Shown here: one piece after another, positions 18,465 to 27,608 of the stretch
How positions within the stretch are numbered: position 1 is the stretch's first letter
Layout of the letters: the number at the start of each line of letters is the position of its first letter
Notes under the pieces: model-generated
What the model saw: the letters and a program-made list of their open reading frames with translations, nothing else
Database searches by the model: none
What the model was told of the DNA's origin: nothing
DNA from: Labrys sp. KNU-23
GTDB lineage: Bacteria > Pseudomonadota > Alphaproteobacteria > Rhizobiales > Labraceae
Length of the DNA stretch: 64,000 nucleotides
NCBI RefSeq assembly: GCF_008330945.1
Contig: NZ_CP043489.1
Coordinates: forward strand, 1,488,001-1,552,000
Direction of reading: 5' to 3'
Made by a program: the position numbers and the translations under genes

Positions 18465-19361
18465 ATGGCCAAGCGCATCATGTTCACTGGCGGCAGCGGC
18501 AAGGCCGGCCGTCACGTGGTGAAGGATCTCCTCGATCACGGCTACCAGGTGCTCAACATCGACACCAGGCCGCTGGACGATCCGCGCGTACGCACGCTGA
18601 TTGCCGACATCACCGATGCCGGCCAGGTCTTCAATGCGCTGTCGAGCTATATGGGCACGCACGAGTTCGACGCCTCGCTGCGTCCGCAGAAGGTCGACGC
18701 CGTCGTCCATTTCGCCGCCATTCCGCGCATCATGATCGTGCCGGACAACGAGGTGTTCCGCGTCAATGCGCTCGGCACCTACAACGTCATCGAAGCGGCG
18801 ACCAAGCTCGGCATCCGCAAGGTCGTGATTGCCTCCAGCGAGACGACCTATGGCGTCGTCTTCGCCCACGAGCACCGCAATCCCGCCTATTTCCCCCTCG
18901 ACGAGGATTATGACGTCGACCCGATGGACAGCTACGCCCTCTCCAAGGTCGTCAACGAGAAGACGGCCCGGACCTTCGCCCTGCGCGAGGGCATCGACAT
19001 CTACGCGCTGCGCATCGGCAACGTCATCATTCCCGAGGACTACACCGAGAACTTTCCCAAATGGTTCGCCGATCCCGGTTTTCGCAAGCGCATCGCCTGG
19101 AGCTACATCGATGCGCGCGACCTCGGCCAGATCACCCGGCTCGCCATCGAGAAGGAGGGCCTCGGCTTCCAGGTTTTCAATGCCGTCAACGACGAGACCT
19201 CGTCTAATCTGCCGACAGCCGAACTGCTCCGCCGCTTCTACCCCGAGGTACCGGTCAAGGGCGCGCTCGGCGAATACGAGACGCTGCTGTCCAACAAGAA
19301 GGCCCGCGAGCTGCTGGGTTTCCGCGAAGAGCATCCCTGGCGGCGTTACGTGAAAGGCTAG
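18465..19361 (+). CDS. NAD-dependent epimerase/dehydratase family oxidoreductase (extended SDR)
   Basis: A 298-aa extended short-chain dehydrogenase. The Rossmann loop TGGSGKAG is at residues 8-15 and the catalytic pair sits in SYALSKVVNEK (Tyr and Lys). A Ser in ASSETTYG completes the triad. The start ATG at 18465 is preceded by GGAGCGGAAA. It is near the importer and upstream of a transketolase, in the same direction. It could be a uronate- or aldose-dehydrogenase-like enzyme; the substrate is not evident. Confidence 0.88.
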   Translation: MAKRIMFTGGSGKAGRHVVKDLLDHGYQVLNIDTRPLDDPRVRTLIADITDAGQVFNALSSYMGTHEFDASLRPQKVDAVVHFAAIPRIMIVPDNEVFRVNALGTYNVIEAATKLGIRKVVIASSETTYGVVFAHEHRNPAYFPLDEDYDVDPMDSYALSKVVNEKTARTFALREGIDIYALRIGNVIIPEDYTENFPKWFADPGFRKRIAWSYIDARDLGQITRLAIEKEGLGFQVFNAVNDETSSNLPTAELLRRFYPEVPVKGALGEYETLLSNKKARELLGFREEHPWRRYVKG

Positions 19362-19639
19362 AGGCTGTTATGGACCATGGATAGGGTTACAGTCGAAGTT
19401 CTGTTTTCCAGGCGATTTTCCAACGTCTTTGCGAGCAGTTGAATTACGACTGTCGTCCCTCGGGTAAGGATGGCTCAGCGGAAACGGTCATCCGCCGCTG
19501 TGACCGCTGCAAGGCCATCCGGCCCGCATGAGCGGTCGTGTTTGACAGCATCGGTTGCGCATCTTACTTGTACGGACAGGATTACAAGAGTCGAAGCCGA
19601 CTCGCCCTGAATGGACCAGCCGACCGCACAGGAAACGCC

Positions 19640-21664
19640 ATGAGCTTCGACGAACGACCTGCCCCCTCCCCGCGCGACCTCGCCAACGCCATCCGCTTTC
19701 TGACCGTCGATACCATCGAGGCGGCCGGGACAGGTCATCCCGGCACCGCCATGGGCATGGCCGATATCGCCGAGGTGCTGTGGAATCGCTTCCTCAAGCA
19801 CAACCCGGCCGACCCGGCCTGGATCGACCGCGACCGTTTCGTGCAGTCCAACGGCCATGGCGCGATGCTGATCTATTCCCTGCTGCATCTGTCGGGCTAT
19901 GATCTCTCGCTTGAAGACCTCAAGGCCCATCGCAAGCCCGGCTCCAGGACGCCGGGCCATCCCGAATACGGCATCACGCCCGGCGTGGAGACGACCACCG
20001 GGCCGCTCGGCCAGGGCTTCGCCAATGCCGTCGGCATGGCGCTCGCCGAGCGCAAGCTCGCGGCCGAGTTCAACCGCGACGATTTTCCCGTCATCGACCA
20101 TCACACCTACGTCTTTGTCGGCGATGGCTGCCTGATGGAAGGCGTGGCGCAGGAGGCCGCTTCGCTCGCCGGCGCACTCGGTCTCGGCCGGCTGATCGCC
20201 TTCTATGACGACAACGGCATCTCCATCGACGGCGAGGTCAGGGCCTGGTTCGCCGACGACACGCCGGCGCGTTTCCGGGCGCTCGGCTGGCACGTGGTCG
20301 CCGATGTCGACGGCCATGATGCCGGCGCCGTACAAGCAGCGATCGAGGAAGCGCGCGGTGTGCATGACAGGCCGAGCCTGATCTGCTGCCGCACCATCAT
20401 CGGCTTCGGCGCCCCCAGCAAGCAGGGCAAGGAAGAGGTGCACGGCGCCCCGCTGGGTGCCACTGAGGCAGCCGCCACCCGCGAAGCGCTGGGCTGGCAG
20501 CATCCGCCCCATGAAGTGCCGCCCTCCATCCGCGCCGGCTGGGATGCGCGCGAACGCGGGGCGGACCGCCAGGAGGCCTGGGCAGCCCTGTTCGCCCGCT
20601 ACCGCGCAACCCATCCTGACCTTGCCGCGGAACTGCAGCGCCGCATGGCCGGCGAAGCGCCCGCCGCCTTTGCCTCGGCCGTGGCTGATTATGCCGATGC
20701 CCTGCTCAGGGAACCGCCGGCCCGCGAGCCTCTGCGCAAGGCCTCCAGCAAGGTGCTCGCCCGTTTCACCGCACTACTGCCCGAACTGATCGGCGGCTCG
20801 GCCGATCTCAGCCAGTCCACCTTGGCCTGGACCCCGGCTTCCAAATCGATCCTGCCCGGGAATTTCGCCGGCAATTTCATCCATTACGGCGTGCGCGAAT
20901 TCGGCATGTCCGCCGTGATGAACGGCATGGCTGCCCATGGCGGCCTGATTCCCTTTGGCTCGACCTATCTGGTCTTCAGCGACTACGCCCGCAACGCCGT
21001 ACGCCTCGCCGCGCTGATGAAACTCAAGGCGATCTTCCTCTACACGCATGATTCCATCGGCGTCGGCGAGGACGGGCCGACGCACCAGCCCGCCGAACAG
21101 CTCCTCGCCTTGCGCGCCATTCCCGGCCTGTCGCTATGGCGCCCCGGGAGCGAACTCGAAGCGCTCCTTGCCTGGGAAGCAGCCGTGGACCGTCAGGGCC
21201 CCAGCGTGATCGTCGCGGCCCGCCAGGATGCTCCGGCGATCGACCATCTCCCCGAACACCGGCAGGCGATCCGGCGCGGCGGCTATATCCTCTCTGGCGC
21301 TGCGGGGCGCCCCGATCTCGTCCTTGCGGGAACCGGCTCCGAGCTCGGGCTGGTCGCCGAAGCCGCGGCGCATCTCGCGGCAGAAGGCATTCACGCGCGG
21401 ATGGTATCGATTCCCAACGCCAATATTTTTGCCAGCCAGCCCACGGCCTATCGCGACGCGGTGCTGGCACCCGGCACGCCCACTTTGTTTGTCGAGGCCG
21501 CCTCGTCGATCTACTGGTACCAGTTCCTGCGCGGGCCCGGGGCGGTGGTCGGCATCGATGCCTTCGGCGAAAGCGCGCCCGGGCCACTGCTTTACCGGCA
21601 TTTCGGCCTCACCGCCGAGGCGATCGCGGCACAAGCGCGAGCCTTGCTTGCAGCAACGCCTTGA
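19640..21664 (+). CDS. Transketolase
   Basis: A 674-aa full-length thiamine-diphosphate enzyme that moves two-carbon ketol units between sugar phosphates. N-terminal motifs are present (AAGTGHPGTAMGMADIAEVLW; GDGCLMEGVAQEAASLAG, the ThDP/Mg motif; HGAPLGATE). The central Pyr domain follows (YGVREFGMSAVMNGMAAHGG; HDSIGVGEDGPTHQPAEQL). The start has AGGAAA 5 nt upstream. Its position next to an ABC importer, SDR and GntR regulator suggests a catabolic paralogue rather than the housekeeping copy, but this cannot be decided from one window. Confidence 0.93.
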   Translation: MSFDERPAPSPRDLANAIRFLTVDTIEAAGTGHPGTAMGMADIAEVLWNRFLKHNPADPAWIDRDRFVQSNGHGAMLIYSLLHLSGYDLSLEDLKAHRKPGSRTPGHPEYGITPGVETTTGPLGQGFANAVGMALAERKLAAEFNRDDFPVIDHHTYVFVGDGCLMEGVAQEAASLAGALGLGRLIAFYDDNGISIDGEVRAWFADDTPARFRALGWHVVADVDGHDAGAVQAAIEEARGVHDRPSLICCRTIIGFGAPSKQGKEEVHGAPLGATEAAATREALGWQHPPHEVPPSIRAGWDARERGADRQEAWAALFARYRATHPDLAAELQRRMAGEAPAAFASAVADYADALLREPPAREPLRKASSKVLARFTALLPELIGGSADLSQSTLAWTPASKSILPGNFAGNFIHYGVREFGMSAVMNGMAAHGGLIPFGSTYLVFSDYARNAVRLAALMKLKAIFLYTHDSIGVGEDGPTHQPAEQLLALRAIPGLSLWRPGSELEALLAWEAAVDRQGPSVIVAARQDAPAIDHLPEHRQAIRRGGYILSGAAGRPDLVLAGTGSELGLVAEAAAHLAAEGIHARMVSIPNANIFASQPTAYRDAVLAPGTPTLFVEAASSIYWYQFLRGPGAVVGIDAFGESAPGPLLYRHFGLTAEAIAAQARALLAATP

Positions 21665-21673
21665 GAACCGCCT

Positions 21674-22402
21674 TCAGCGCCCCCGATGCAGCTCGATGGT
21701 CAGGCGCGTGCGATCGGGATGGTGCCAGGATTCGTAATATTCCACCGGCCGCCCCTCCTGGTCATAGGTGAGTTCGCGGTTGAACAGCACGCGCGATCCC
21801 GGATCGAGCCCGAGATGGCCGGCAACCTCGCCGTCGGCCGTGCCGATCTCCACGGTGCGCTGGCCGCTGGAAACGATTACGCCGAAATCCCGCTCGAGGC
21901 ACTCGTAAAGCGAGACCTGTTCGAGATCCGGATAGGTCAGCAGTCCCGGCACCCGGCCATAGGGCAGGTAGTTGCGCACCAGCAGCAGCACCTCGCCATC
22001 GGCATAGCGCAGGCGCTCGATCAGCACGGCCTTGGCGTCGCCGATGCGCTCGGCGATGGCGGCCGGGGCCTCGATCAGGCGTTGCGCCAGGATTCTTGTA
22101 CTCAGCCTGAAGCGGGCCCGCGCCAGATCCTCCCGCAAGGGGTCGAGGCGCTGGCTCAGCTTGATCGGCACCTTGCGCTCACGCACGAAGGCACCGCGGC
22201 CCCGCTCGGTTTCGATCAGCCCCTGCAGCGCCAGCGACTGCAGCGCCTGGCGAACGACGCTGCGCGAGATGTCGTACCGGGCGCACAGTTCATGTTCGGA
22301 GGGAAGCCTCTCGCCCGCTGCGTAGAGGCCTTGTGAAATTCCGGCTCTCAAAGCCTCGGCGAGCTGAAAATAGAGGGGAACCGGCGTGGAGCGATCGAGC
22401 AT
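21674..22402 (-). CDS. GntR-family (HutC subfamily, UTRA domain) transcriptional regulator
   Basis: A 242-aa protein. The winged helix is at residues ~8-72 (PLYFQLAEALRAGISQGLYAAGERLPSEHELCARYDISRSVVRQAL region, then GRGAFV). A UTRA ligand-binding domain follows (RLRYADGEVLLLVRNYLPYG; YDQEGRPVEYYESWHHPDRTRLTIEL). It converges on the transketolase gene with a 9-bp gap. HutC-type regulators usually sense sugars or amino acids; this one probably controls the preceding uptake and catabolic genes. Confidence 0.9.
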   Translation of the reverse strand: MLDRSTPVPLYFQLAEALRAGISQGLYAAGERLPSEHELCARYDISRSVVRQALQSLALQGLIETERGRGAFVRERKVPIKLSQRLDPLREDLARARFRLSTRILAQRLIEAPAAIAERIGDAKAVLIERLRYADGEVLLLVRNYLPYGRVPGLLTYPDLEQVSLYECLERDFGVIVSSGQRTVEIGTADGEVAGHLGLDPGSRVLFNRELTYDQEGRPVEYYESWHHPDRTRLTIELHRGR

Positions 22403-22518
22403 GAAACCGCGGCAAATCAGCGAAAGGGGTTCGAAACCCTATCAGCTTTGCGACGAGGGCGACAGGACGAGCCAAACTCCGCCGGTGCTCCTCGAGCCTG
22501 TCCGAGATGCACGGTCCG

Positions 22519-22821
22519 TCAAGCGGCATCCGTTTCCTGGACCAGCAAGCCGGCCACGCCGACATTGCTTCGGATCGCATAGGCCAGGGGATCGCGGCCC
22601 ATTTCCACCGCGAGAGTCATGAAGGTCTCGGCATTGCAAGGCAGGTAGGAGGATTCGAGACGCGCCAGCGTACTGAAGGTCACACCCGTAAGCGCACCGA
22701 ATTGCCGATAGGTCAGCCCGCGCGTTGCGCGCGCACTCCGTAAATCGTCGCCAAACCGCTTCCAATCGATCTGTAGCGATGTGGAATTCTTCTGGAAGGG
22801 ACGACTTGCTCTTTCCTGCAT
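22519..22821 (-). CDS. Small XRE-type helix-turn-helix protein
   Basis: A ~100-aa protein with a HTH_XRE-like core (LRSARATRGLTYRQFGALTGVTFSTLARLES, residues ~28-58) followed by a short C-terminal helix region. The start may be ATG 22821 or GTG 22833. It is isolated, with 116 bp to the GntR gene and an AT-rich upstream region carrying repeated TATACGT boxes. It could be a phage- or plasmid-type repressor remnant, or a stand-alone regulator. No toxin partner is visible. Confidence 0.75.
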   Translation of the reverse strand: MQERASRPFQKNSTSLQIDWKRFGDDLRSARATRGLTYRQFGALTGVTFSTLARLESSYLPCNAETFMTLAVEMGRDPLAYAIRSNVGVAGLLVQETDAA

Positions 22822-22833
22822 TTCTTCACTCAC

Positions 22834-23090
22834 TTCACACCTGGTGAGATCGCGCTACATTGCTAGACACTCTTTCAACGAACACTCTGAAATATATCAT
22901 CGCGACTTCCAGGAACGGGAAGACTCCGCAAAATGCACTGGACTTCAACTGCTATACGTAAGGTATTACAATATACGTTACCATATCGGAATGCGTTTAG
23001 CGTTACAGCTCATACTCGTAACATCAAATTTTCTTGAGGACGTTGCAAAACCGCACAGCACAACTTCAAGGCAGCAGGCACAATAGGCCA
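22834..23090. promoter_or_regulatory. AT-rich region with TATACGT direct repeats upstream of the XRE gene
   Basis: TATACGT occurs at 22953 and 22972, 19 bp apart, with further GTTAC/GTAAC half-sites nearby (22976-23025). The region has much lower GC than the flanks. No gene was recognised. It likely contains the XRE promoter and its operator. Confidence 0.4.
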
Positions 23091-23120
23091 AGCGGGGCCC
23101 GGCTCACGCCAGGCCCCGCT
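23091..23120 (-). terminator. GC-rich hairpin after the porin gene
   Basis: AGCGGGGCC at 23091-23099 pairs with GGCCCCGCT at 23112-23120, starting 20 bp beyond the porin stop. No strong U-run follows on the minus strand, so termination strength is uncertain. Confidence 0.6.
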
Positions 23121-23140
23121 CTCAGATCGTTCAATTCGGA

Positions 23141-24538
23141 TCAGAAGGTGCGCTTCAGGCGAACACCACCCTGCCAAGAGTTAGCGGAGCCATCCGCAGA
23201 CCCCAACGGCCCGATGCCAAACTCCTGCTTGGTGTGGGTATAGGAGACTTCGCCTGCCACAGAGAGGCCCTTGACGATCATATAGGTCAGATTGCCCGCG
23301 ATGGTGTATTCCTTAAGCGAGATATCGATACCCGGGACAACGTTGCGCAGAATGCCGTCAGCCTTCACGTCGATGTAGCTGCCCACAAGATTGGCGTTGA
23401 GCTGCGGCGTGATATTGCCACCGAGTTCAGCCACGATCGACCAGCCTTTGGTTCTGCCATAGCCCGAAATACCCCCCGGCCCGATCGACGAGGGGAAGAG
23501 ATCCGACAAGCCGATGAGGGTGCCCAGGCTGTTCTTGACACCAAGATATTCGGTGGCGCCGTCGGCATACTGACCTTCAACGATAAAATGGCCGCCGTCG
23601 ATGACCGGTATTTTAATGAGGGCGGTACCACCGATGGCAAAGCCGTACTTGTTGTCATGAGTCGTGGGGATCGAAAAGGGGATGTTGGTGCCGCCCAACG
23701 TCAGCGTCCCGTCGACAGCCTCGGGTGCGCGCAACTGGTGGAGAGCTCCTTGGAGCGCCAAGGATCCCCAACTCGAGTCATAGCGCAATTGACCAACGAC
23801 GTCTGGGATTTGCTGCCCGCCCTGCAGATTAATGTCCACGCCGGCAGGACCCAAGCCAGTGATCGTGCCACTGATGCCAACGTCGTTAACACGGTGATCG
23901 CGGCCATCCTCGATGGACAGCGTAGCGCTGAAGCCACCGCCGAACTGAGCGGTGTAGGCAAGCAGATTAACCGTGCTGGTTTCTGCGTAGTAGGGCGCCC
24001 AGATCGTATCGCCATACTCGTTATCGTAGAAGCCGAAGAACGAATGGGCGTAGCCAGCCGTCAAGCCACCGAACTGGATGAAGGCTTTGTCGATCGTGAA
24101 GGTGTTGCCGTTGTAGACGCCACCACGACCTTGGCCCGAAATCGGATGCGAGTCGGCATTGATCTGGAAGTAGGAGCGTAGCAAGCCCCAATCGGTCTCG
24201 GTGCGGGCATCGAACCAGATACGGGCCTGAGTGTTGAAGGCCGAGCGATCATCATTCCGGCTCTGCCCAACATTGGTCAAGACATTGTTGATTGATGTCG
24301 GAGCGGAATTGATGCCTACTCGGTCACCACCAAACACACGATAATCGGCACGAATTTCGCCGCCGATCTTGAGGCAGGTGTCGCTGCCGGGAATGTAGAA
24401 GAAGCCGGGACCGAAAGTCGAACAGACCTTCACATACTCGACAGCTTCGCCCTTGGTCATGGGCAGGTCGGCAGCCTGGGCGGCGCCAATGGCGGCAATG
24501 CCTGCAGCAGCGCCGAGAAGTGCGGATTTCATCGTCAT
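23141..24538 (-). CDS. Outer membrane porin (Omp2b/PorB family)
   Basis: A 465-aa porin with a 22-residue signal peptide (cut after GAAQA, mature start ADLPMTKGEAVEYVKVC). The N-terminus VCSTFGPGFFYIPGSDTCLKIGGEIRADYRV is diagnostic of the alphaproteobacterial Omp2b family, and the chain ends in Phe as expected for BAM recognition (GVRLKRTF). GGAGG lies 8 nt upstream of ATG 24538. It makes a trimeric 16-stranded beta-barrel for small solute diffusion. GC is lower than in neighbours, as is usual for such porins. Confidence 0.95.
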   Translation of the reverse strand: MTMKSALLGAAAGIAAIGAAQAADLPMTKGEAVEYVKVCSTFGPGFFYIPGSDTCLKIGGEIRADYRVFGGDRVGINSAPTSINNVLTNVGQSRNDDRSAFNTQARIWFDARTETDWGLLRSYFQINADSHPISGQGRGGVYNGNTFTIDKAFIQFGGLTAGYAHSFFGFYDNEYGDTIWAPYYAETSTVNLLAYTAQFGGGFSATLSIEDGRDHRVNDVGISGTITGLGPAGVDINLQGGQQIPDVVGQLRYDSSWGSLALQGALHQLRAPEAVDGTLTLGGTNIPFSIPTTHDNKYGFAIGGTALIKIPVIDGGHFIVEGQYADGATEYLGVKNSLGTLIGLSDLFPSSIGPGGISGYGRTKGWSIVAELGGNITPQLNANLVGSYIDVKADGILRNVVPGIDISLKEYTIAGNLTYMIVKGLSVAGEVSYTHTKQEFGIGPLGSADGSANSWQGGVRLKRTF

Positions 24539-25164
24539 CAAAAACCCCTCCGGGACATTATTTTACTTGCACGAGGGGACTTCTTGACATGGCACCCCGC
24601 TCGCAACAGCCGACCGAACTTGGCGCATGCTTGATAGGCACTTGGCCGCCACGTGAATCGTCGTAGTGAAGGTGCGATATTCTAGAAAGCGCTACAATAG
24701 AATTCCTCCGCCCTGGAACCGATAGAAAACATTTTGGCGAATATGTGTCACTCAAAAGACACAACCCAGCTAGTCGCCATCACGTTAAATAGATCACTAC
24801 CCATAAGGGTATGATTTACCTATATATTTATGAATAAAAAGTCTATTCATGTGTTTTATAATTGCAACACATAGAATTAATACAAAAGATCTTCATATCT
24901 CAGGCAGAAGCCGCAACATGGCTCTCGCCATGATCAAAACATTTTCCGTGTGGTAATATAAGACTTGCTGTTCGGTTGCCACTGTGCCCCGGCACCGGAC
25001 CAAATTCGGAAAAAAGCCTATCCGGCATCCCGTTTTGCTTGCAGGCACCGCTGCCATGCAACGAGGCGGAGCTCCCTCTTGAGGGCAGGCGCGGGCCTCC
25101 CTTTCGCCCGACCGTGGGGCCGGCGATGCTTGCCTGTCATCTTTGCAGTTGGAGCTGCCGGCCC
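24539..25164. promoter_or_regulatory. 626-bp region upstream of the porin: AT-rich regulatory DNA
   Basis: The segment 24700-24960 is strongly AT-rich and probably holds the porin promoter and regulator sites. One dyad, TGTGTT-N10-AACACA, lies at 24850-24871. From about 24975 the GC returns to host level. No ORF with family support was found; the short frames at 24965-25370 look non-coding. Confidence 0.45.
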
Positions 25165-26136
25165 TCAGGCCGTCTTTCGCGGCCAGGGCGTCTCGGCCAC
25201 CGGCGTCAGCGGGCCCTTGCCATCACGCCAGGAGACGAGATTGTCGACCACCAGCTGGCCCATGGCCCGACGGGTGTGAATGGTGGCCGAGCCGACATGC
25301 GGCAGCAGCACCGCATTGTCGAGCGCCGTCAGCGCTTCGGGCACGCTCGGTTCGTCGGCGAAGACGTCTAGCCCCGCCGCGAGAATGGTGCGATTGCGCA
25401 ACGCCTCGATCAGGGCATTCTCGTCGACGACAGAACCTCGGGCGACATTGATCAGCACGCCCTCGGGACCGAGCGCCTCGAGCACCTCGGCATCGACCAG
25501 GTTGCGCGTCTCCGCCCCTCCGGGGACGATGATCATCAGCGTATCCACCGCCTCCGCCAGCGCCTTCACGCTGGCATGATAGGCATAGGCCACATCCGGC
25601 TGGCGGCGGCGTCCGTAATAGGCGATCTTCAGGCCAAAGGCCTCGGCGCGGCGGGCAATCGCCTTGCCAATGCGTCCAAGGCCAACGATACCAAGCGTGC
25701 GCCCGCGTAGCGTTGCCCTCGTCAGCGGATAATTCTCGCTCAGCCATTTGCCCTGCCGCAGGAAGCGATCCGCCTGCGGTATTTCGCGGACGGTTGCCAG
25801 CAGCAAGGCCATGGCGAGATCGGCGACATCCTCGTTGAGGACTTCCGGTGTGTTGGTGACGATGACACCATGCCGCGCCGCCGCGGCGGCATCGACGGAA
25901 TCATAGCCGACGCCGAAATTGGCGATGATTTCGAGCTTGGGCAAAGCTGCGAGCAGCGCCTCGTCGACATGGGCATGCCCGCCTGCGGCAAGGAAGCGCA
26001 CCCGGTCCGCAACCCCAGCCAGCATGGCATCGGGATCCTCTGCCAGCCAGAGCTTGTGCACGGTGAAGGCCTGGTCCAGGGCCTCGACCGTTTGGGCAAG
26101 CATGGGCTTGGGCATCAGAAGATCGGGTGCGGACAT
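25165..26136 (-). CDS. D-isomer-specific 2-hydroxyacid dehydrogenase
   Basis: A 323-aa NAD(P)-dependent dehydrogenase. The Rossmann motif GIVGLGRIGKAIARRAEAFG is in the centre. The catalytic Arg (NVARGSVVDE), Glu (DEPSVPEAL) and His (LLPHVGSAT) are all present. The substrate-side loop has NFGVGYDSVDAAAA. Sequence features fit the glyoxylate/hydroxypyruvate reductase (GRHPR) group. It lies 142 bp downstream of the D-erythronate dehydrogenase gene in the same direction, with a repeat between, so co-regulation in sugar-acid metabolism is plausible. Confidence 0.92.
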   Translation of the reverse strand: MSAPDLLMPKPMLAQTVEALDQAFTVHKLWLAEDPDAMLAGVADRVRFLAAGGHAHVDEALLAALPKLEIIANFGVGYDSVDAAAAARHGVIVTNTPEVLNEDVADLAMALLLATVREIPQADRFLRQGKWLSENYPLTRATLRGRTLGIVGLGRIGKAIARRAEAFGLKIAYYGRRRQPDVAYAYHASVKALAEAVDTLMIIVPGGAETRNLVDAEVLEALGPEGVLINVARGSVVDENALIEALRNRTILAAGLDVFADEPSVPEALTALDNAVLLPHVGSATIHTRRAMGQLVVDNLVSWRDGKGPLTPVAETPWPRKTA

Positions 26137-26187
26137 GCCGGGTTACTCTCGCGGGACGGAATTGATCGAAGGGTGCCGCCAAGACCT

Positions 26188-26280
26188 AAAGCGTTTTGCG
26201 ATCTGGCGGAATCACCAAATCGCAAAGATGCACCGGAACGAGGGGCCCGGCAGAAAGGCAGGTCCGGAAAGCACCTGCTC
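26188..26280 (-). repeat. Dispersed two-hairpin intergenic repeat, copy 2 of 6
   Basis: On the minus strand it carries TTTGCGATTTGGTGATTCCGCCAGATCGCAAAACGC, shown here only by its ends TTTGCGATTTGG and ATCGCAAAACGC, and a GAGCAGGTG start. It sits between the DenD stop and the hydroxyacid dehydrogenase start, and its left module is degenerate. Confidence 0.65.
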
Positions 26281-27283
26281 AGAGGGCCGGCAGCTTGCCG
26301 CCAAGCTCGTCCTCGATATGAGCCTGCACGATGGCATCCATGTCCCGGTCCGCCACGAAGCCGAGTTCGAGGGCTCGCGCCGTATCGAAATCGCGTGGCC
26401 AGCCAGCCACGATCTTCTCGATCACGGGATCGGGCTGGCGCTTGATCAGCGCCACGGCCTTGTCGCCGGCCGCCCGGCGCAGGGCCTCGATCTCCTCGGC
26501 CACCGTTGCGGAAAGGCCGGGCATGGAAAGATTGCGCCGCGCGCCCAGGCGGGCCGTGTCGATGGCCGCGGAATGGTGCAGGAAGCCGACGGCCGAACGA
26601 GGGCTGGCGAACCAATGGCGCACGTCGTCCGCGACAGGCAGGATCGCCTCCTGCCCGTTCAACGGCTCGCGCAAAATGCCTGAGAAGAAGCCCGAAGCCG
26701 CCTTGTTGGGCTTGCCGGGGCGCACCGCGATGGTCGGCAGGCGGATGCCGATGCCGTCGAAGAAGCCGCGGCGGCTGTAGTCGGCCAGCAGCAGTTCGCC
26801 GATCGCCTTCTGCGTGCCATAGGAGGTCAGGGGCGTATTGAAGAACTCATCGCCGATGCGCTCCGGGAAGGGCGCGCCGAACACGGCGATGGAGGAGGAA
26901 AAGATCACGCGCGGATAATAGCCCTCTCCCGGCCTGGCATCGCCATGGGCCTGGCGGATCGCCTCGAACAGGCGCTGGGTCCCTTCCAGATTGATGCGAT
27001 AGCCCTTCTCGAAATCGGCCTCCGCCTCACCCGAAACGATGGCGGCGAGATGCACGATCACATCGGGTCGGGCACCGACCAGACGCTCCACCGTGCCCGG
27101 CACCGGCAGGTCGTCCTGGCTGGCGCTGCAGGCGAACGGCAAGCCGGCAGGGACCTGGGGCAGCACGACGTCGCTAAGCAGGACTTCGCTGACGGGTTTG
27201 TCGCCAAGCTTGCCGTCGCGGCTCATGCTTTCCAGCAATTTGCGGCCAACCATGCCGGCTGCACCCAGAATCAGGACTTTCAT
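26279..27283 (-). CDS. denD: D-erythronate dehydrogenase
   Basis: A 334-aa extended SDR. The Rossmann loop GAAGMVGRKLL is at residues 7-17; the active site is in SYGTQKAIGELLL with a preceding FSSSIAVFG. The distinctive segments ADDVRHWFASPRSAVGFLHHSA and LPTIAVRPGKPNKAASGFFSGILREPLNG are as I know them from DenD, which oxidises D-erythronate to 2-oxo-tetronate ahead of OtnI, OtnK and OtnC. None of those partner genes is in the window. GAGG lies upstream of ATG 27283. Confidence 0.85.
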   Translation of the reverse strand: MKVLILGAAGMVGRKLLESMSRDGKLGDKPVSEVLLSDVVLPQVPAGLPFACSASQDDLPVPGTVERLVGARPDVIVHLAAIVSGEAEADFEKGYRINLEGTQRLFEAIRQAHGDARPGEGYYPRVIFSSSIAVFGAPFPERIGDEFFNTPLTSYGTQKAIGELLLADYSRRGFFDGIGIRLPTIAVRPGKPNKAASGFFSGILREPLNGQEAILPVADDVRHWFASPRSAVGFLHHSAAIDTARLGARRNLSMPGLSATVAEEIEALRRAAGDKAVALIKRQPDPVIEKIVAGWPRDFDTARALELGFVADRDMDAIVQAHIEDELGGKLPAL

Positions 27284-27465
27284 CGCCTCGCCTCGTCATT
27301 TCCCCGCGACCGAAAACCGCCAGCCGAAACCTGCGGATCGCACCGCACCCTTTGTCTCATGATGCCCGTCCCGGGCCCGAAGGACGGCTCGAATCCGCCG
27401 TTTCTCCCTGTAGCGATAAGGCCTTTGCCGGGGCGAGGCAAGCTCTTGTCTTACAAATTGACTAG

Positions 27466-27540
27466 GGCGCTTTGCGATGGGATGAAATCGCCTCGAATCG
27501 CAAAGACGCGTCGAAACAAACGGGTAGAGCAGACGAGCGC
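27466..27540 (-). repeat. Dispersed two-hairpin intergenic repeat, copy 3 of 6
   Basis: On the minus strand it holds GTTTCGACGCGTCTTTGCGATT and the pairing ATCGCAAAGCGC. It lies in the 325-bp gap 27284-27608, which otherwise contains the VOC terminator and no recognisable gene. Confidence 0.7.
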
Positions 27541-27546
27541 CCACCG

Positions 27547-27577
27547 AAAAGGCCCCGCCAATGTTCGCGGCGGGGCC
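27547..27577 (-). terminator. Rho-independent terminator after the VOC gene
   Basis: A 9-bp stem (GGCCCCGCC 27551-27559 with GGCGGGGCC 27569-27577). On the minus strand it is followed by TTTT. It begins 32 bp after the VOC stop. Confidence 0.8.
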
Positions 27578-27608
27578 CTTCACTGTCGGGATGCGGGAAA
27601 AGGCGCGG

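Noticed and set aside
22519-22821. Antitoxin half of a toxin-antitoxin pair
   Set aside because: No adjacent ORF with toxin features is present on either side.
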